Of a DNA stretch of 64,000 bases, positions 26,456 through 35,820 are shown piece by piece. The position numbers and the translations under genes are program-made. Positions within the stretch are counted from its first letter, which is position 1; every line of letters starts with the position of its first letter. The notes under the pieces are model-generated. The model saw only the letters and a list, made by a program, of their open reading frames with translations, searched no databases and was not told where the DNA came from. The stretch covers positions 285,790 through 349,789 of the forward strand of contig NZ_FONH01000004.1 in assembly GCF_900112865.1 (NCBI RefSeq), in the 5' to 3' direction. Source of the stretch: Dyella marensis (lineage in GTDB: Bacteria > Pseudomonadota > Gammaproteobacteria > Xanthomonadales > Rhodanobacteraceae).

Positions 26456-27903
26456 GTCGGTTCGCGCTTGTCGGAGGGCAGATCAGTGGGCATGGGCGTG
26501 GCGGGATCTTCCACCAGCGGCGATTCGCTTTCGGCTATGCCGGAAGAGGGCGCTGGCACCTCGCGCCGCGCCAGTTCCAGCTCATAGCCTTCGATCAGCC
26601 GGTCGGCCAGCGCGCGGTACACCGGCTTGCGGCACAGCAGCGACGAGGCGGCGCGCGCCAGCAGGCAGGTGGCCATGATCGGCAGCGCCATCTGCTGGTT
26701 GGCGGTCAGTTCCATGGAGATCACCGTGGCGGTGAGCGGCGCCTGCGTCACGCCGGACAGATACGCCGCCATCGCCAGCAGCACCACGGCCGATGCATCC
26801 GCACCGGGCACCAGCGCCGCGATGTTGTCGCCCAGGCCGGCGCCCACCGCCAGCGCGGGCGAGAAGATGCCGCCGGGGATGCCGGCCCAGTACGAGGCGA
26901 TATTGCCCAGGAATTTCAGCGCACCGAACGAGCTCACCGTCTCGTGCTGTCCTTCCAGGATCGCCTTGGCCTGCGCATAGCCGGTGCCATAGAGCCCGGT
27001 GTGCGTGAGCTGGCTGAGCAGCACCAGGGCGAGTCCGCAGCCCGCCGCGAACAGCACCGGATAGCGCGCGCGTATGCGGCCCATGGCGCCGCGCAGACCG
27101 CGGTCGTGCGGCAGGATCAGCCGCGCGAACAGGCCGCCGGCCAGGCCGCAGCCGATGCCGGTGGCGAGCACCGCCCACCACGCGCGGCCCAGCGGCAGGC
27201 CGATGTCCAGGCGGCCGAAATACGCGTAGTTGCCCAGGATGCCCAGCGACACCACGCCCGCGATGATCACCGCGGTCAGCAGGATGCCGCTCATGCGGTG
27301 CTCGAACGCGCCGCTCATTTCCTCGATGGCGAATACGACACCGGCCAGCGGCGTGTTGAACGCGGCGGCGAGGCCAGCGGCAGCGCCGGCGAGAATGAAA
27401 CGCCCCGCCGCGGCGGCGTCGGCGAAGCCGAAGCGCCGGCCCAGCGAATACAGCAGCCCCGCGCCGACATGCACGGTCGGTCCTTCGCGGCCTACCGAGG
27501 CGCCGCCGAGCAGCGCGGCCAGGGTCAGCGCCATCTTGCCCAGCGCCACGCGCAGCGACAGCAGGCTCGTGCGGAAGCCTTCGTCTTCGACCTTCAGCGC
27601 CGCGATCGCCTGCGGGATGCCCGAGCCGCGCGTGGGCTTGAGCGCGCCGGCGGTGAGCCAGGCGAGCAGGGCGAACATCGCCGGCGTCACCAGGAAGGCC
27701 GACCAGCGGCTGTGTTCCGCCATGCGATGGAACAGCCCGTAGGCGTAGTCGGCGGCCTGGGCGAAACCGACCGCGGCCAGGCCGACGACCACCGCGCCGG
27801 TCCAGAACAGCACGCGCCGGCGCCATTGCACCGGCGAAAACAGACCCGAATCGGCCAGCCGCTGGAAGCGGCCGGAGGGCGTTTCCGTATCGCGTTCGCT
27901 CAC
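26452..27903 (-). CDS. ClC-family chloride channel or Cl-/H+ antiporter
   Basis: 483 residues with about 10-12 membrane helices. ClC selectivity-filter segments are present: GSGIP (near residue 106), [10 protein letters not shown] (near 147-156) and [13 protein letters not shown] (near 363-375). GREGP keeps the gating glutamate, and a Tyr in the late filter helix region is plausible. It starts at GTG 27903, overlapping the preceding gene stop by 4 bases. Placement between a nitrilase fusion and hutI is unusual; it may balance charge or pH during nitrogen catabolism. Confidence 0.9.
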   Translation of the reverse strand: MSERDTETPSGRFQRLADSGLFSPVQWRRRVLFWTGAVVVGLAAVGFAQAADYAYGLFHRMAEHSRWSAFLVTPAMFALLAWLTAGALKPTRGSGIPQAIAALKVEDEGFRTSLLSLRVALGKMALTLAALLGGASVGREGPTVHVGAGLLYSLGRRFGFADAAAAGRFILAGAAAGLAAAFNTPLAGVVFAIEEMSGAFEHRMSGILLTAVIIAGVVSLGILGNYAYFGRLDIGLPLGRAWWAVLATGIGCGLAGGLFARLILPHDRGLRGAMGRIRARYPVLFAAGCGLALVLLSQLTHTGLYGTGYAQAKAILEGQHETVSSFGALKFLGNIASYWAGIPGGIFSPALAVGAGLGDNIAALVPGADASAVVLLAMAAYLSGVTQAPLTATVISMELTANQQMALPIMATCLLARAASSLLCRKPVYRALADRLIEGYELELARREVPAPSSGIAESESPLVEDPATPMPTDLPSDKREPT

Positions 27904-29471
27904 GGCTTGGAATCGCGCTTGGTGGTCCAGCGCGTTTCGTACAGGTCGAAGCGGCGGTCCTTGAGGTTCTGCACCGCGCCGGCATTGCGCGCGCGGGCCA
28001 GGCTTTCCAGGCGCAGGTCGGCGAACAGCACGGTCTCGATGTTCGGGGTCGAGTCGGCGGCGATGCCGTCGCGTGCGAACGGGAAGTCGCTGGGCGTGAG
28101 GATGCAGCTCTGCCCGTACTGGATGTCGAAGTTGTTCACGCCGGGCAGGTTGCCTACGTTGCCCGACAGCACCACGTAGCACTGATTCTCGATCGCGCGT
28201 GCCTGCGAGCAATAGCGCACGCGCAGGTAGCCCTCGCGCACGTCGGTGCAGAACGGCACGAACAGGATCAGCGCGCCCTGGTCGGTGAGATGGCGCGCGA
28301 CTTCCGGGAATTCGGAGTCGTAGCAGATCATCACGCCGATCGGGCCGCAGTCGGTCTGGATCGTGGCGGCGGTGTCGCCGCCGGTGATGTTCCACACCGT
28401 GCGTTCGCTGGGCGTGGGGTGCAGCTTCTCGCGCTCGTGGATCGAGCCGTCGCGCAGGCACACGTAGCAGACGTTGTGGATGTCGCCGTTGGGCTGCTCG
28501 GTGGGATGCGAGCCGGCGATGATGTTGATGTTGTAGTGCACGGCCAGCCGGCTGAAGAGCTCCTTCACCTGCGGCGTGTAATGGCTGAGCTTGCGGATCG
28601 ATTCGACCGGCGACAGCTCGGCGTTCTCGATCGACAGCAGCTGCAGGGTGATCAGCTCGGGGAAGGTGACGAAGTCCGCGCTGTAGTCCGCCGCGATGTC
28701 GGTGAAGTACTCCACCTGGGTGGCGAATTCCTCGAACGACTTGATGCGGCGCTGCAGGTATTGCACCGAGGCCACGCGCACCGAATCGGGCAGGCGCTGC
28801 GGCGAGGGAATCGAGGGCACGTCCGGCTGGTTGAGCAGCTGCGGGTTGCGCCACACCAGGTGCGCGGCATAGCCCAGCGAGTCGTAGTCCGACGGCACAT
28901 AACCGCGCAGCACGCCGATCACCTGGAAATCGTTGGACAGCTGGAAGCTCAGGGTGGGGTCGCGCCGCCTGCCTTCCACCACTGCCTGCACATAGGCCTC
29001 GGCACTGCCGTAGCGCTGGATCGCGCGGGCCAGGCCGGGAACGCGCCCGCCGAACACGATGCCACGCAGCTTCAGGTCCGTGCACAGCCGCTTGCGCGCC
29101 TGGTACAGGCGCTGGCCGATGCGCATGCCGCGGTAGTCCGCATGCACCACCACTTCCATGCCGTACAGCCAGTTGCCGTCCGGCTTGTGGCGCGAGCCCA
29201 TGCCGCCGCCGGTGATCTGCATCCAGGTATGCGGCGCCAGCGCGCTGGCTTCGTCGATGCGGAAGGTGGCGCAGTAGCCGACGACGCGCCCTTCGTATTC
29301 GACGACGAACTGGCCTTCGGGGAAATGCGTCTGCTGCGAGCGCAGCATCTCGGCCGAGTGCCCCCACTCGGGCGTGTAGACGCGGCCGGTGAGTTCGACC
29401 AGGGCGGGGACGTCGGCCGGTCGCGCCTGGCGTACCAGCAGCTTCGGAGAGTTCTCATTCTTCTTGGCCAT
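27900..29471 (-). CDS. Fused GNAT acetyltransferase - carbon-nitrogen hydrolase
   Basis: 523 residues. N-terminal GNAT domain (about 10-210, with MEVVVHADYRGMRIGQRLY as acetyl-CoA loop) is joined to a nitrilase-superfamily domain (about 228-515). The catalytic triad is visible: E272 (FPELITL), K349 (REKLHP) and C383 (MICYDSEFP). The architecture is a known bifunctional family whose substrate is poorly defined. The start was taken at the second Met (29471); a Met three codons earlier is possible and neither has a strong ribosome site. It is first in the operon with ClC and hutI. Confidence 0.88.
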   Translation of the reverse strand: MAKKNENSPKLLVRQARPADVPALVELTGRVYTPEWGHSAEMLRSQQTHFPEGQFVVEYEGRVVGYCATFRIDEASALAPHTWMQITGGGMGSRHKPDGNWLYGMEVVVHADYRGMRIGQRLYQARKRLCTDLKLRGIVFGGRVPGLARAIQRYGSAEAYVQAVVEGRRRDPTLSFQLSNDFQVIGVLRGYVPSDYDSLGYAAHLVWRNPQLLNQPDVPSIPSPQRLPDSVRVASVQYLQRRIKSFEEFATQVEYFTDIAADYSADFVTFPELITLQLLSIENAELSPVESIRKLSHYTPQVKELFSRLAVHYNINIIAGSHPTEQPNGDIHNVCYVCLRDGSIHEREKLHPTPSERTVWNITGGDTAATIQTDCGPIGVMICYDSEFPEVARHLTDQGALILFVPFCTDVREGYLRVRYCSQARAIENQCYVVLSGNVGNLPGVNNFDIQYGQSCILTPSDFPFARDGIAADSTPNIETVLFADLRLESLARARNAGAVQNLKDRRFDLYETRWTTKRDSKP

Positions 29472-29542
29472 GCCGCGCATTATGCCGTAGCGCTGTGTGC
29501 AGGGCCGGTTACACTTCGCGCATCCCCACGGAGCCTGAGCCG

Positions 29543-30904
29543 ATGAGCGACGCCACCCGCACTTACAGCGCCGACCAGCTCTGGCTGGCCGACGGGTGGA
29601 GCGCCGACGGTGCCTTCGCGGTCGACGCCAGCGGCCACGTCGCGCCGCCCGAGGGCGAGGCTGAACGACTCGGCGCCTGGGTGCTGCCGGGCATGCCCAA
29701 TCTGCATTCGCATGCGTTCCAGCGCGCCATGGCGGGATTGGCCGAGCGCAAGGGGAGGAGCGACGACAGCTTCTGGACCTGGCGCGAAACCATGTATGCG
29801 TTTGCCGCGGCGATCGGCCCGGAGGAACTGAAGGCCATCGCCGCGCAGCTTTACGTGGAGATGCTCAAGGCCGGCTATACGCAGGTGTGCGAGTTCCACT
29901 ATCTGCATCACCAGCCGGACGGCACGCCTTACGCGCAGCCGGAAGCGATGTCGCTGGCCTTGATCGAAGCGGCGCGCGAGACCGGCATCACCTTGACCCT
30001 GCTACCGGTGCTGTACATGACCGGCGGCTTCGACGGACGGCCGCTGAGCGCACGGCAGCGCCGTTTCGGCAACGACCTGTCTTCCTACGTGCGCCTGCTC
30101 GAAGCGCTGCGCCGCCACGAAGGCGACGGCCTGCGCATCGGCATCGCGCTGCATTCGCTGCGCGCGGTGCCGGAAGAGGCGATGCGCGGCCTGCTCGCCA
30201 CCCGCATCGCGCAGGACCTGCCGGTCCATATCCATATCGCCGAGCAGATCGGCGAAGTGCAGGATTGCCTGGCCACGCGCGGCGCGCGTCCGGTCGAATG
30301 GCTGCTCGATCATGCACCGGTGGATGCGCGCTGGACCCTGGTGCACGCCACCCATCTCACCGGCCACGAAACCTCGCGCCTGGCGCGCAGTGGAGCGGTG
30401 GCCGGCCTGTGCCCGACCACCGAGGCGAATCTCGGCGACGGCCTGTTCCCGCTGAGCGATTACCTCGACGCGAAGGGCGTGCTCGGCATCGGTTCGGATT
30501 CGCACATCTCGATCTCGCCGGTCGAAGAACTGCGCTGGCTGGAATACGGCCAGCGCCTGTCCACGCGCCACCGCAACATCGCCGCGCGGCGCGAGGGCGA
30601 CAGCGTCGGCGAAACCCTGTGGCGCGCCGCGTTGCGGGGTGGTGCGCGCGCCGCCGGCCTGCCGGTGGGCGAGCTGCGCGCCGCCGCGCGTGCCGACCTG
30701 CTGGTGCTGGACGACGAATCGCCGTTGCTGGCCGCGCGCGATGCGCGCTCGCTGCTGGACAGCTTCCTGTTCGCCGGCAATACCCCGCTGGTGCGCCACG
30801 TGATGTGCGGCGGCCGCTGGGTGGTGCGCGATTTCCGCCACCATGACGAGGCCGGCATCGCGGCCCGCTACCGCGCGGTGGTCGAGCGCCTGGCGCAGGC
30901 CTGA
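29543..30904 (+). CDS. hutF: Formimidoylglutamate deiminase
   Basis: 453 residues, amidohydrolase family. The metal site begins HSHAFQRAMAG (about 54-64); further signatures are VHIHIAEQ, LVHATHLTGHE and LGIGSDSHIS. HutF removes ammonia from formimidoyl-glutamate to give N-formylglutamate, the route that also needs HutG (not in the window). It is divergent from the nitrilase-ClC-hutI operon with 71 bases between starts, so both are probably under one control region. Confidence 0.95.
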   Translation: MSDATRTYSADQLWLADGWSADGAFAVDASGHVAPPEGEAERLGAWVLPGMPNLHSHAFQRAMAGLAERKGRSDDSFWTWRETMYAFAAAIGPEELKAIAAQLYVEMLKAGYTQVCEFHYLHHQPDGTPYAQPEAMSLALIEAARETGITLTLLPVLYMTGGFDGRPLSARQRRFGNDLSSYVRLLEALRRHEGDGLRIGIALHSLRAVPEEAMRGLLATRIAQDLPVHIHIAEQIGEVQDCLATRGARPVEWLLDHAPVDARWTLVHATHLTGHETSRLARSGAVAGLCPTTEANLGDGLFPLSDYLDAKGVLGIGSDSHISISPVEELRWLEYGQRLSTRHRNIAARREGDSVGETLWRAALRGGARAAGLPVGELRAAARADLLVLDDESPLLAARDARSLLDSFLFAGNTPLVRHVMCGGRWVVRDFRHHDEAGIAARYRAVVERLAQA

Positions 30905-30988
30905 ACTGGCGCCGCCGCGGCGTGCTGAATTAGTGTGGCGAGGCGCGGCCGCGCGGGGCGGCCGCTTCTTCGGGCGGGGAGCCTTCAC

Positions 30989-31396
30989 ATGCAGTCATCA
31001 TCCAACGAACTGGGCAAGCTGGTCCTGCGCGTGGTGCTGGGCGCGCTGATCCTGTTCCACGGCGTGTCCAAGCTGATCCACGGTCCCGGCTTCGTGGTGC
31101 AGGCGCTGGCGCAGCAGGGCTTGCCGTCGTTTCTCGCCTACGGCGTCTACGTCGGCGAAGTGGTGGCGCCGGTGTTGTTGATCCTGGGCCTGTGGACGCG
31201 CATCGGCGCGCTGATCATCGCGGTCAACATGGTGGTGGCCTTGCTGCTGGTGCATAGCAGCCAGTTCATGTCGCTGGCCGATACCGGCGGCTGGGCGCTG
31301 GAACTGCAGGGCATGTACCTGGGCGGCGCCATCGCGGTGATGTTGCTGGGGGCGGGGCGGATAGCATTCGGCAGTACCTACAGCCGCTGGACCTGA
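30989..31396 (+). CDS. DoxX family membrane protein
   Basis: 135 residues with four hydrophobic segments. DoxX features are LGALILFHGVSKL, VYVGEVVAPVLLILG and a Gly-rich last helix. GGGGAG precedes the ATG. It lies 84 bases after hutF. Members of this family take part in redox or thiosulfate metabolism or are of unknown function, and nothing here fixes the role. Confidence 0.85.
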   Translation: MQSSSNELGKLVLRVVLGALILFHGVSKLIHGPGFVVQALAQQGLPSFLAYGVYVGEVVAPVLLILGLWTRIGALIIAVNMVVALLLVHSSQFMSLADTGGWALELQGMYLGGAIAVMLLGAGRIAFGSTYSRWT

Positions 31397-31545
31397 CGTC
31401 GCGCTGCATCATCGACGGGGATGGCGTTGCAGGCTGAACGCCATCCCCTCGCGGCCTGAACGCGCGGCATCGATCCGCACGCCGCTTCGTCATCGCCGTT
31501 TCACATCTTTCGTTTTCCTGCCCACCTCTCCACTCGGAGCACGTC

Positions 31546-31701
31546 ATGGGCCGGACCAAGATCTTCCTCTGCACCGCCTTGCTTGCCGCCACCGCCGCGC
31601 TGAGCGGCTGCATCGTCGTCCCCGCGCGCGGTCGCGTCTGGGTGCCTGGCTACTGGTCGGGTCCGCACGTGTGGGTCGAAGGCCATTACCGTTATCGCTG
31701 A
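31546..31701 (+). CDS. Tiny lipoprotein with a YXWGXW-like motif
   Basis: 51 residues. Signal peptide with lipobox ALSGC (Cys22) and a mature part of only 30 residues that is Trp/Tyr-rich (VWVPGYWSG then VWVEGHYRYR), the pattern of small YXWGXW-type proteins. CGGAGC lies before the ATG. Its last 10 bases overlap the convergent end of the LysR gene. Probably an envelope-anchored peptide of unknown function. Confidence 0.65.
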   Translation: MGRTKIFLCTALLAATAALSGCIVVPARGRVWVPGYWSGPHVWVEGHYRYR

Positions 31702-32597
31702 GCCGCCATCCGCTCGCGCAGGAAGTCGATGAACGCGCGCAGCTTGGGCGGCACCTGGAAGCGGCTGGGGTAATACAGATAGAAGCCGTCGTACGGCGGC
31801 AGCCAGGTATCCAGCACGGTTTCCAGGCGGCCGGCGGTGAGATGTTCGCGCACCGCCGGCTCCACCGTGTGGGTCAGGCCCAATCCGTCCAGCGCGGCGC
31901 GAATGGCCAGCGACGGATCGTTGACGATCAACGGCCCGCCCACCTCGATATCAAACCAGCGCCCGCGCTGCGCGAACTCCCAGCGATAGATCGCGCCGCT
32001 GCTGACGTAGCGGTTGCGGATGCAGGCATGGTTCTGCAGGTCGCGCGGATGCTGCGGCCGCCCGTGCCGGTCCAGATAGGCCGGCGTGGCCGCCACGATC
32101 GAACGCAGCTTGCCGCCCAGCGGCACCGCCACCATGTCACGCGCCACGCGCTCGCCCAGGCGGATGCCGCAGTCGTAGCCGTCGGCCACCAGATCCACCA
32201 GGCCGCCGGTGACGTCGATGTCCAGCGTCACGTCCGGCCAGCGCCGCAGGAAGTCCGCCTGCATCGGCGCCACCAGCCAGTCCAGCACGATCTCGGGCAC
32301 CGTCACGCGCAAGGTGCCGGCGGGGCGGTCGCCGTGCTGGCGCAGTTCGTCCAGCGCGTCGTCGATGGCGGCAAGCGCCGGCGTGATGCGTTGCAGGAAC
32401 TGCCGGCCGGCCTCGGTCAGGCCGACCTTGCGCGTGGTCCGCTGCAGCAGGCGCACGCCGAGGCGCTGCTCGAGCTGGCGCATGGTCTGGCTCAGCGCGG
32501 AGGCGGTGACCTCCATGTCGGCGGCGGCACGGGTGAAGCTGCCGTAGCGGGCGATCAGGTGGAAAGCGCGCAGGGCGGGGGAGTGGTCGTCGCGCAT
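31692..32597 (-). CDS. LysR-family transcriptional regulator
   Basis: 301 residues. The N-terminal winged HTH (about 8-66, AFHLIARYGSFTRAAADMEVTASALSQTMRQLEQRLG) is followed by a substrate-binding domain of about 200 residues, normal for LTTRs of the subgroup regulating oxidoreductases. It is divergent from an aldo/keto reductase - hydrolase - GlcG-like operon with 96 bases between starts; that operon is its probable target. The start was chosen because the HTH begins within the first ten residues. Confidence 0.92.
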   Translation of the reverse strand: MRDDHSPALRAFHLIARYGSFTRAAADMEVTASALSQTMRQLEQRLGVRLLQRTTRKVGLTEAGRQFLQRITPALAAIDDALDELRQHGDRPAGTLRVTVPEIVLDWLVAPMQADFLRRWPDVTLDIDVTGGLVDLVADGYDCGIRLGERVARDMVAVPLGGKLRSIVAATPAYLDRHGRPQHPRDLQNHACIRNRYVSSGAIYRWEFAQRGRWFDIEVGGPLIVNDPSLAIRAALDGLGLTHTVEPAVREHLTAGRLETVLDTWLPPYDGFYLYYPSRFQVPPKLRAFIDFLRERMAAQR

Positions 32598-32693
32598 TGA
32601 TTAGGAATCCTAAATAACGCATCAAAAGAATCCGTATTTTTCTACGCAATGGCAAGAGCCAGACTTCCTCCATCCCAACCGGAGGATCACCCC

Positions 32694-33812
32694 ATGTCGC
32701 TCGATCGCTACTACACCCTCGGCCGCTCCGGCCTGCGCGTCAGCCGCCTCTCGCTCGGCACCATGACCTTCGGCGAGGACTGGGGCTGGGGCGCCGCGGA
32801 GGACACCGCGCGCGCCATGTTCGATCGCTATCTGGAAGCCGGCGGCAATTTCATCGACACCGCCGACATGTATACCGAAGGCAGCAGCGAGAGCCTGCTC
32901 GGCAAGTTCGTGGAGCAGGCCGGCGTGCGCGATCGCGTGGTGATCTCGACCAAGTTCAGCTACAACGCGCAGCCCGGCAATCCCAACGCCGGCGGCAACG
33001 GACGCAAGAACATCATGCGTGCGGTGGAGGGTTCGCTGCGCCGCCTGCGCACCGACTACATCGATCTCTACCTGCTGCATACCTGGGACCGCCTCACGCC
33101 CGCCGAGGAAGTGGTGCGCACGCTGGACGATCTGGTGCGCGCCGGCAAGATCCGCTACGCCGGCCTGTCCGATACGCCGGCCTGGTATGCCGCGCGGGCG
33201 CAGACCTTCGCCGAGGCGCATGCCTTGACGCCGCTGGTGAACCTGCAGCTGGAGTACTCCATGGTCGAGCGGCATATCGAGCACGAGTTCGTGCCGCTGG
33301 CCATCGAGCTGGGCATGGGCATCACCGCGTGGAGCCCGCTGGGCATGGGCCTGCTGTCGGGCAAGTACCGGCCGAGCCAGGCCGGCGGGGAAGGCGAGGG
33401 CCGCCTGGCCAAGGTCACCGCGGCGCCGGGCTTCGAGCGCTTCACCGAGCGCAACTGGCGCATCGTCGCCGCGCTGGAGGAGGTGGCGCGCGAGAGCGGG
33501 CGCAGCATGGCGCAGGTGGCGCTGAACTGGGCGGCGAACCGGCCGGGCATCGCGTCGCTGATCGTCGGCGCGACCAGGCTGGCGCAGCTGGACGACAATC
33601 TGGGGGCACTCGATTTCAGCTTGCCGGACGCGCTGCGCGCGCGCCTGGACGAAGCCAGCGCACCGGACGCGCCGTTCCCGTACTACATGTTCGTCGACCG
33701 CCAGCAGACGCGCATCCACGGTGGCGTGGCGGTGGGCGACAAGCCGGCCGGCTACGCGCCGCCGGTATGGGTGGATGCGGTGGAAGCGCGCGACGTGCGC
33801 GCCAGCCGCTGA
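32694..33812 (+). CDS. Aldo/keto reductase
   Basis: 372 residues, (beta/alpha)8 NADPH-dependent oxidoreductase. The catalytic Asp and Tyr lie in DTADMYTEGSSESLLG (about 59-74), Lys in VISTKFSYN and His in LYLLHTWD; a C-terminal NADPH-binding stretch is NRPGIASLIVGATRLAQL. CCGGAGG precedes the ATG. First gene of an operon with an alpha/beta hydrolase and a GlcG-like protein under the divergent LysR. Substrate unknown. Confidence 0.92.
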   Translation: MSLDRYYTLGRSGLRVSRLSLGTMTFGEDWGWGAAEDTARAMFDRYLEAGGNFIDTADMYTEGSSESLLGKFVEQAGVRDRVVISTKFSYNAQPGNPNAGGNGRKNIMRAVEGSLRRLRTDYIDLYLLHTWDRLTPAEEVVRTLDDLVRAGKIRYAGLSDTPAWYAARAQTFAEAHALTPLVNLQLEYSMVERHIEHEFVPLAIELGMGITAWSPLGMGLLSGKYRPSQAGGEGEGRLAKVTAAPGFERFTERNWRIVAALEEVARESGRSMAQVALNWAANRPGIASLIVGATRLAQLDDNLGALDFSLPDALRARLDEASAPDAPFPYYMFVDRQQTRIHGGVAVGDKPAGYAPPVWVDAVEARDVRASR

Positions 33813-33824
33813 GGAGATGCCTGC

Positions 33825-34673
33825 ATGTCGATGACTTTCTCGCACAGGAAATCCGGCGCGCCGCAGGTACGCTGGATCGAGGCCGGCGGCGTGCATTTCC
33901 ACGCCGAGCTGGCGGGGCGCGGCGATGCCGTGGCGATGCTGCATGGTTTCCTGGTGGACAGCGGCCAGTGGGACGAAGAGTTCGGCGCGCTCGCCGACGA
34001 CCATCGCGTGCTGCGCTACGACCTGCGCGGCTTCGGCCGTTCGTCAATGCCGGATGCGCCGTTCTCGCATCATGACGATCTGGCAAACGTGCTCGACGCC
34101 AGCGGCATCCAGCGCACCGCCTTGATCGGCTGCTCCGGCGGCGCCGGCACGGCCTTCGATTTCGCGCTGGCGCAGCCGGAACGCGTGAGCGCGCTCGCGC
34201 TGATCGGCGCCGGCTACTGGGGCTACTACGCCACGCGTACGCCAGAGGCGCTGGCGTTCTGGGCGGCAGTGCAGAGCGGCGATCCAGCGGCCCTGCTGGA
34301 GACATCGCTGCGCGCCTTCCTCGATGGTCCGCGTCGTGCGTCGGAGCAAACCCGTGGGGACGCACGCAGGCGCATCGCCGCGATGAGCGAATGGAATTTC
34401 GGCTGCGCGGATGGCTATTGGAAGCACGCTTCCCTGCAGCGCAATCCGCAAGTACCGGCACCGGAGCGGCTGGCGGAACTGCGCATGCCCGTGCTGCTGA
34501 TCGTCGGCGAGGAAGACCAGCCGGAAGTGATCGAACTGTCCGAATGCCTGGCCGCGGGCTTGCCGGATGCGCGCCTGGTCCGGGTGCCGGATGCCGGCCA
34601 TCACGTGAACATCGAGCGGCCGGACCTCGTGCTGCCGCTGCTGCGCGATTTCCTCGCCGAGGTGCGCGCATGA
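33825..34673 (+). CDS. Alpha/beta hydrolase
   Basis: 282 residues. The nucleophile elbow GCSGGAG carries the catalytic Ser, the acid is Asp in VGEEDQPEV, and the His is in DAGHHVNIERP. The N-terminal LHGFLVDSGQWDEEF contributes the oxyanion hole. GAGGAG precedes the ATG 12 bases after the aldo/keto reductase stop. Its stop overlaps the next start (ATGA). The family is that of non-specific esterases and peroxidases; substrate unknown. Confidence 0.9.
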   Translation: MSMTFSHRKSGAPQVRWIEAGGVHFHAELAGRGDAVAMLHGFLVDSGQWDEEFGALADDHRVLRYDLRGFGRSSMPDAPFSHHDDLANVLDASGIQRTALIGCSGGAGTAFDFALAQPERVSALALIGAGYWGYYATRTPEALAFWAAVQSGDPAALLETSLRAFLDGPRRASEQTRGDARRRIAAMSEWNFGCADGYWKHASLQRNPQVPAPERLAELRMPVLLIVGEEDQPEVIELSECLAAGLPDARLVRVPDAGHHVNIERPDLVLPLLRDFLAEVRA

Positions 34674-35092
34674 GCCGGCCGCCTTCGTACGGCGCGCCGA
34701 TCACCCTGGACGAGGCCGCGCGCGTGATGGCCGCGGCGCAGGCCGAGGCGCGGCGCAACGACTGGCCGATGGCGATCGCCATCGTCGGCAGCGGCGGGCA
34801 TCTGGTGATGCTGCATGCGCTGGACGACGTGCAGCACGCCAGCATCACGGTGGCGCAGGCGAAAGCCGCGACGGCGGTGAATTTCCGCCGCCCGTCGAAG
34901 CTGTTCGAGGATGCGGTGCGCGATGGCGGCCTGGGTCTGCGCCTGCTCGGCATGGACAACCTGTTGCCGCTGGACGGTGGCCTGCCGCTGTACCGGGACG
35001 GCAAGGTGGCCGGTGCGATCGGCGTCTCCGGCATGCAGTCCACGCAGGATGCGCAGGTAGCTGCCACGGGTGCGACGCTGATGCCGGTCTAG
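34670..35092 (+). CDS. GlcG/HbpS-family heme-binding-type protein
   Basis: 140 residues of the DUF336 (GlcG/HbpS) fold: ITLDEAARVMAAAQAEAR, MAIAIVGSGGHLVMLHALD, and a C-terminal GGLPLYRDGKVAGAIGVSG. Members bind heme or act with small-molecule oxidoreductases. It is translationally coupled to the hydrolase by a 4-base overlap and followed by a strong terminator. Confidence 0.88.
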   Translation: MSRPPSYGAPITLDEAARVMAAAQAEARRNDWPMAIAIVGSGGHLVMLHALDDVQHASITVAQAKAATAVNFRRPSKLFEDAVRDGGLGLRLLGMDNLLPLDGGLPLYRDGKVAGAIGVSGMQSTQDAQVAATGATLMPV

Positions 35093-35102
35093 AAAAAGAA
35101 AG

Positions 35103-35132
35103 GCCGCGTCCGCACGAGGCGGACGCGGCTTT
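35103..35132. terminator. Bidirectional intrinsic terminator
   Basis: An 11-base GC-rich stem (35103-35113 with 35119-35129, 5-base loop) is followed by TTT on the plus strand and preceded by a run of A (35093-35101) that reads as a T tract on the minus strand. It lies between the GlcG-like gene and the convergent Spy-like gene, so it can terminate both. Confidence 0.85.
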
Positions 35133-35166
35133 CACCGGGGCACTACCCTTCCTGCAGAGGAAGTCT

Positions 35167-35667
35167 TTACTGGGCCGTCGACGAACTCGACGCGGCGGCC
35201 TTCTGCTGCGCCTTGAACTGCATCCACTGCTGGCGGCGCTGCTCGCGCTCCTGCTTCATGGTGGCCCACTGGGCCTTCTGCTGCGTGGTCAGCAGGGCGT
35301 AGATCTGCGCCTTCAGCTGGGCCTGCTGCTGCACGCGGGCCTGCGTCGCGGCGGCTTCGGCCTGGGCCAGGCTGGCGGCGGCGGCCTGATAGCCGACCTG
35401 GTCCGGCGTCATCGACTCGAAAGCCTGGCGCTGCGAGCGCAGGGCGTCGCGCTGGGACTTGTTCTGGCTGAAGCTGTTCTTGACCAGATTGTGGATGCTG
35501 GTTTTCTGCGCGTCGGTGAGGTTGAGCTTCTGCATGGCCATGCCGAAGCCGTGGTGACCGTGCTGGCCGCCGAAACGCGGGCCACCGTCCTGACCGGCCG
35601 CGAACGCCGCGGTGCCGAGGGTCATGGCGGAGGCGAGGGCCAGGCCGAGGAAGAGGGACTTGCGCAT
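35167..35667 (-). CDS. Spy/CpxP-like periplasmic protein
   Basis: 166 residues: signal peptide 1-23, then a Gln/Ala/Arg-rich all-helical protein. It has an LTDAQKTSI and an LLTTQQKAQW element, two copies of the LTxxQ motif of the Spy/CpxP family. AAAGG precedes the ATG. In enterobacteria these proteins act as periplasmic chaperones or damp the Cpx envelope-stress signal. The gene is divergent from a CpxR/CpxA-like pair with a perfect CpxR-box-like site between them. Confidence 0.85.
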   Translation of the reverse strand: MRKSLFLGLALASAMTLGTAAFAAGQDGGPRFGGQHGHHGFGMAMQKLNLTDAQKTSIHNLVKNSFSQNKSQRDALRSQRQAFESMTPDQVGYQAAAASLAQAEAAATQARVQQQAQLKAQIYALLTTQQKAQWATMKQEREQRRQQWMQFKAQQKAAASSSSTAQ

Positions 35668-35742
35668 GTGTTTCACCTTTCGGTTTGGGGGGACTTGCGG
35701 AGTATTTGACGACAACCCCGTGTGTATGTTTTTTGCCGGTGG

Positions 35743-35757
35743 GTAAAGAAGCGTAAA
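35743..35757. promoter_or_regulatory. CpxR box
   Basis: GTAAA-GAAGC-GTAAA matches the enterobacterial CpxR consensus GTAAA-N5-GTAAA exactly. It lies 76 bases from the Spy-like start and 64 bases from the response-regulator start, so it could control both divergent transcripts. Confidence 0.75.
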
Positions 35758-35820
35758 GCCCGTAGTTACCGGGCCTCCGCGCCGGTTGAATGGCGCAAGA
35801 ACCAACGGCCGCTCCCCTGC

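Noticed and set aside
26452..29367. A 971-codon minus-strand frame continuous through the nitrilase and ClC genes
   Set aside because: Only its C-terminal half (the ClC) is real; the first half is the wrong frame of the nitrilase fusion, and the GTG start at 27903 explains the ClC gene.
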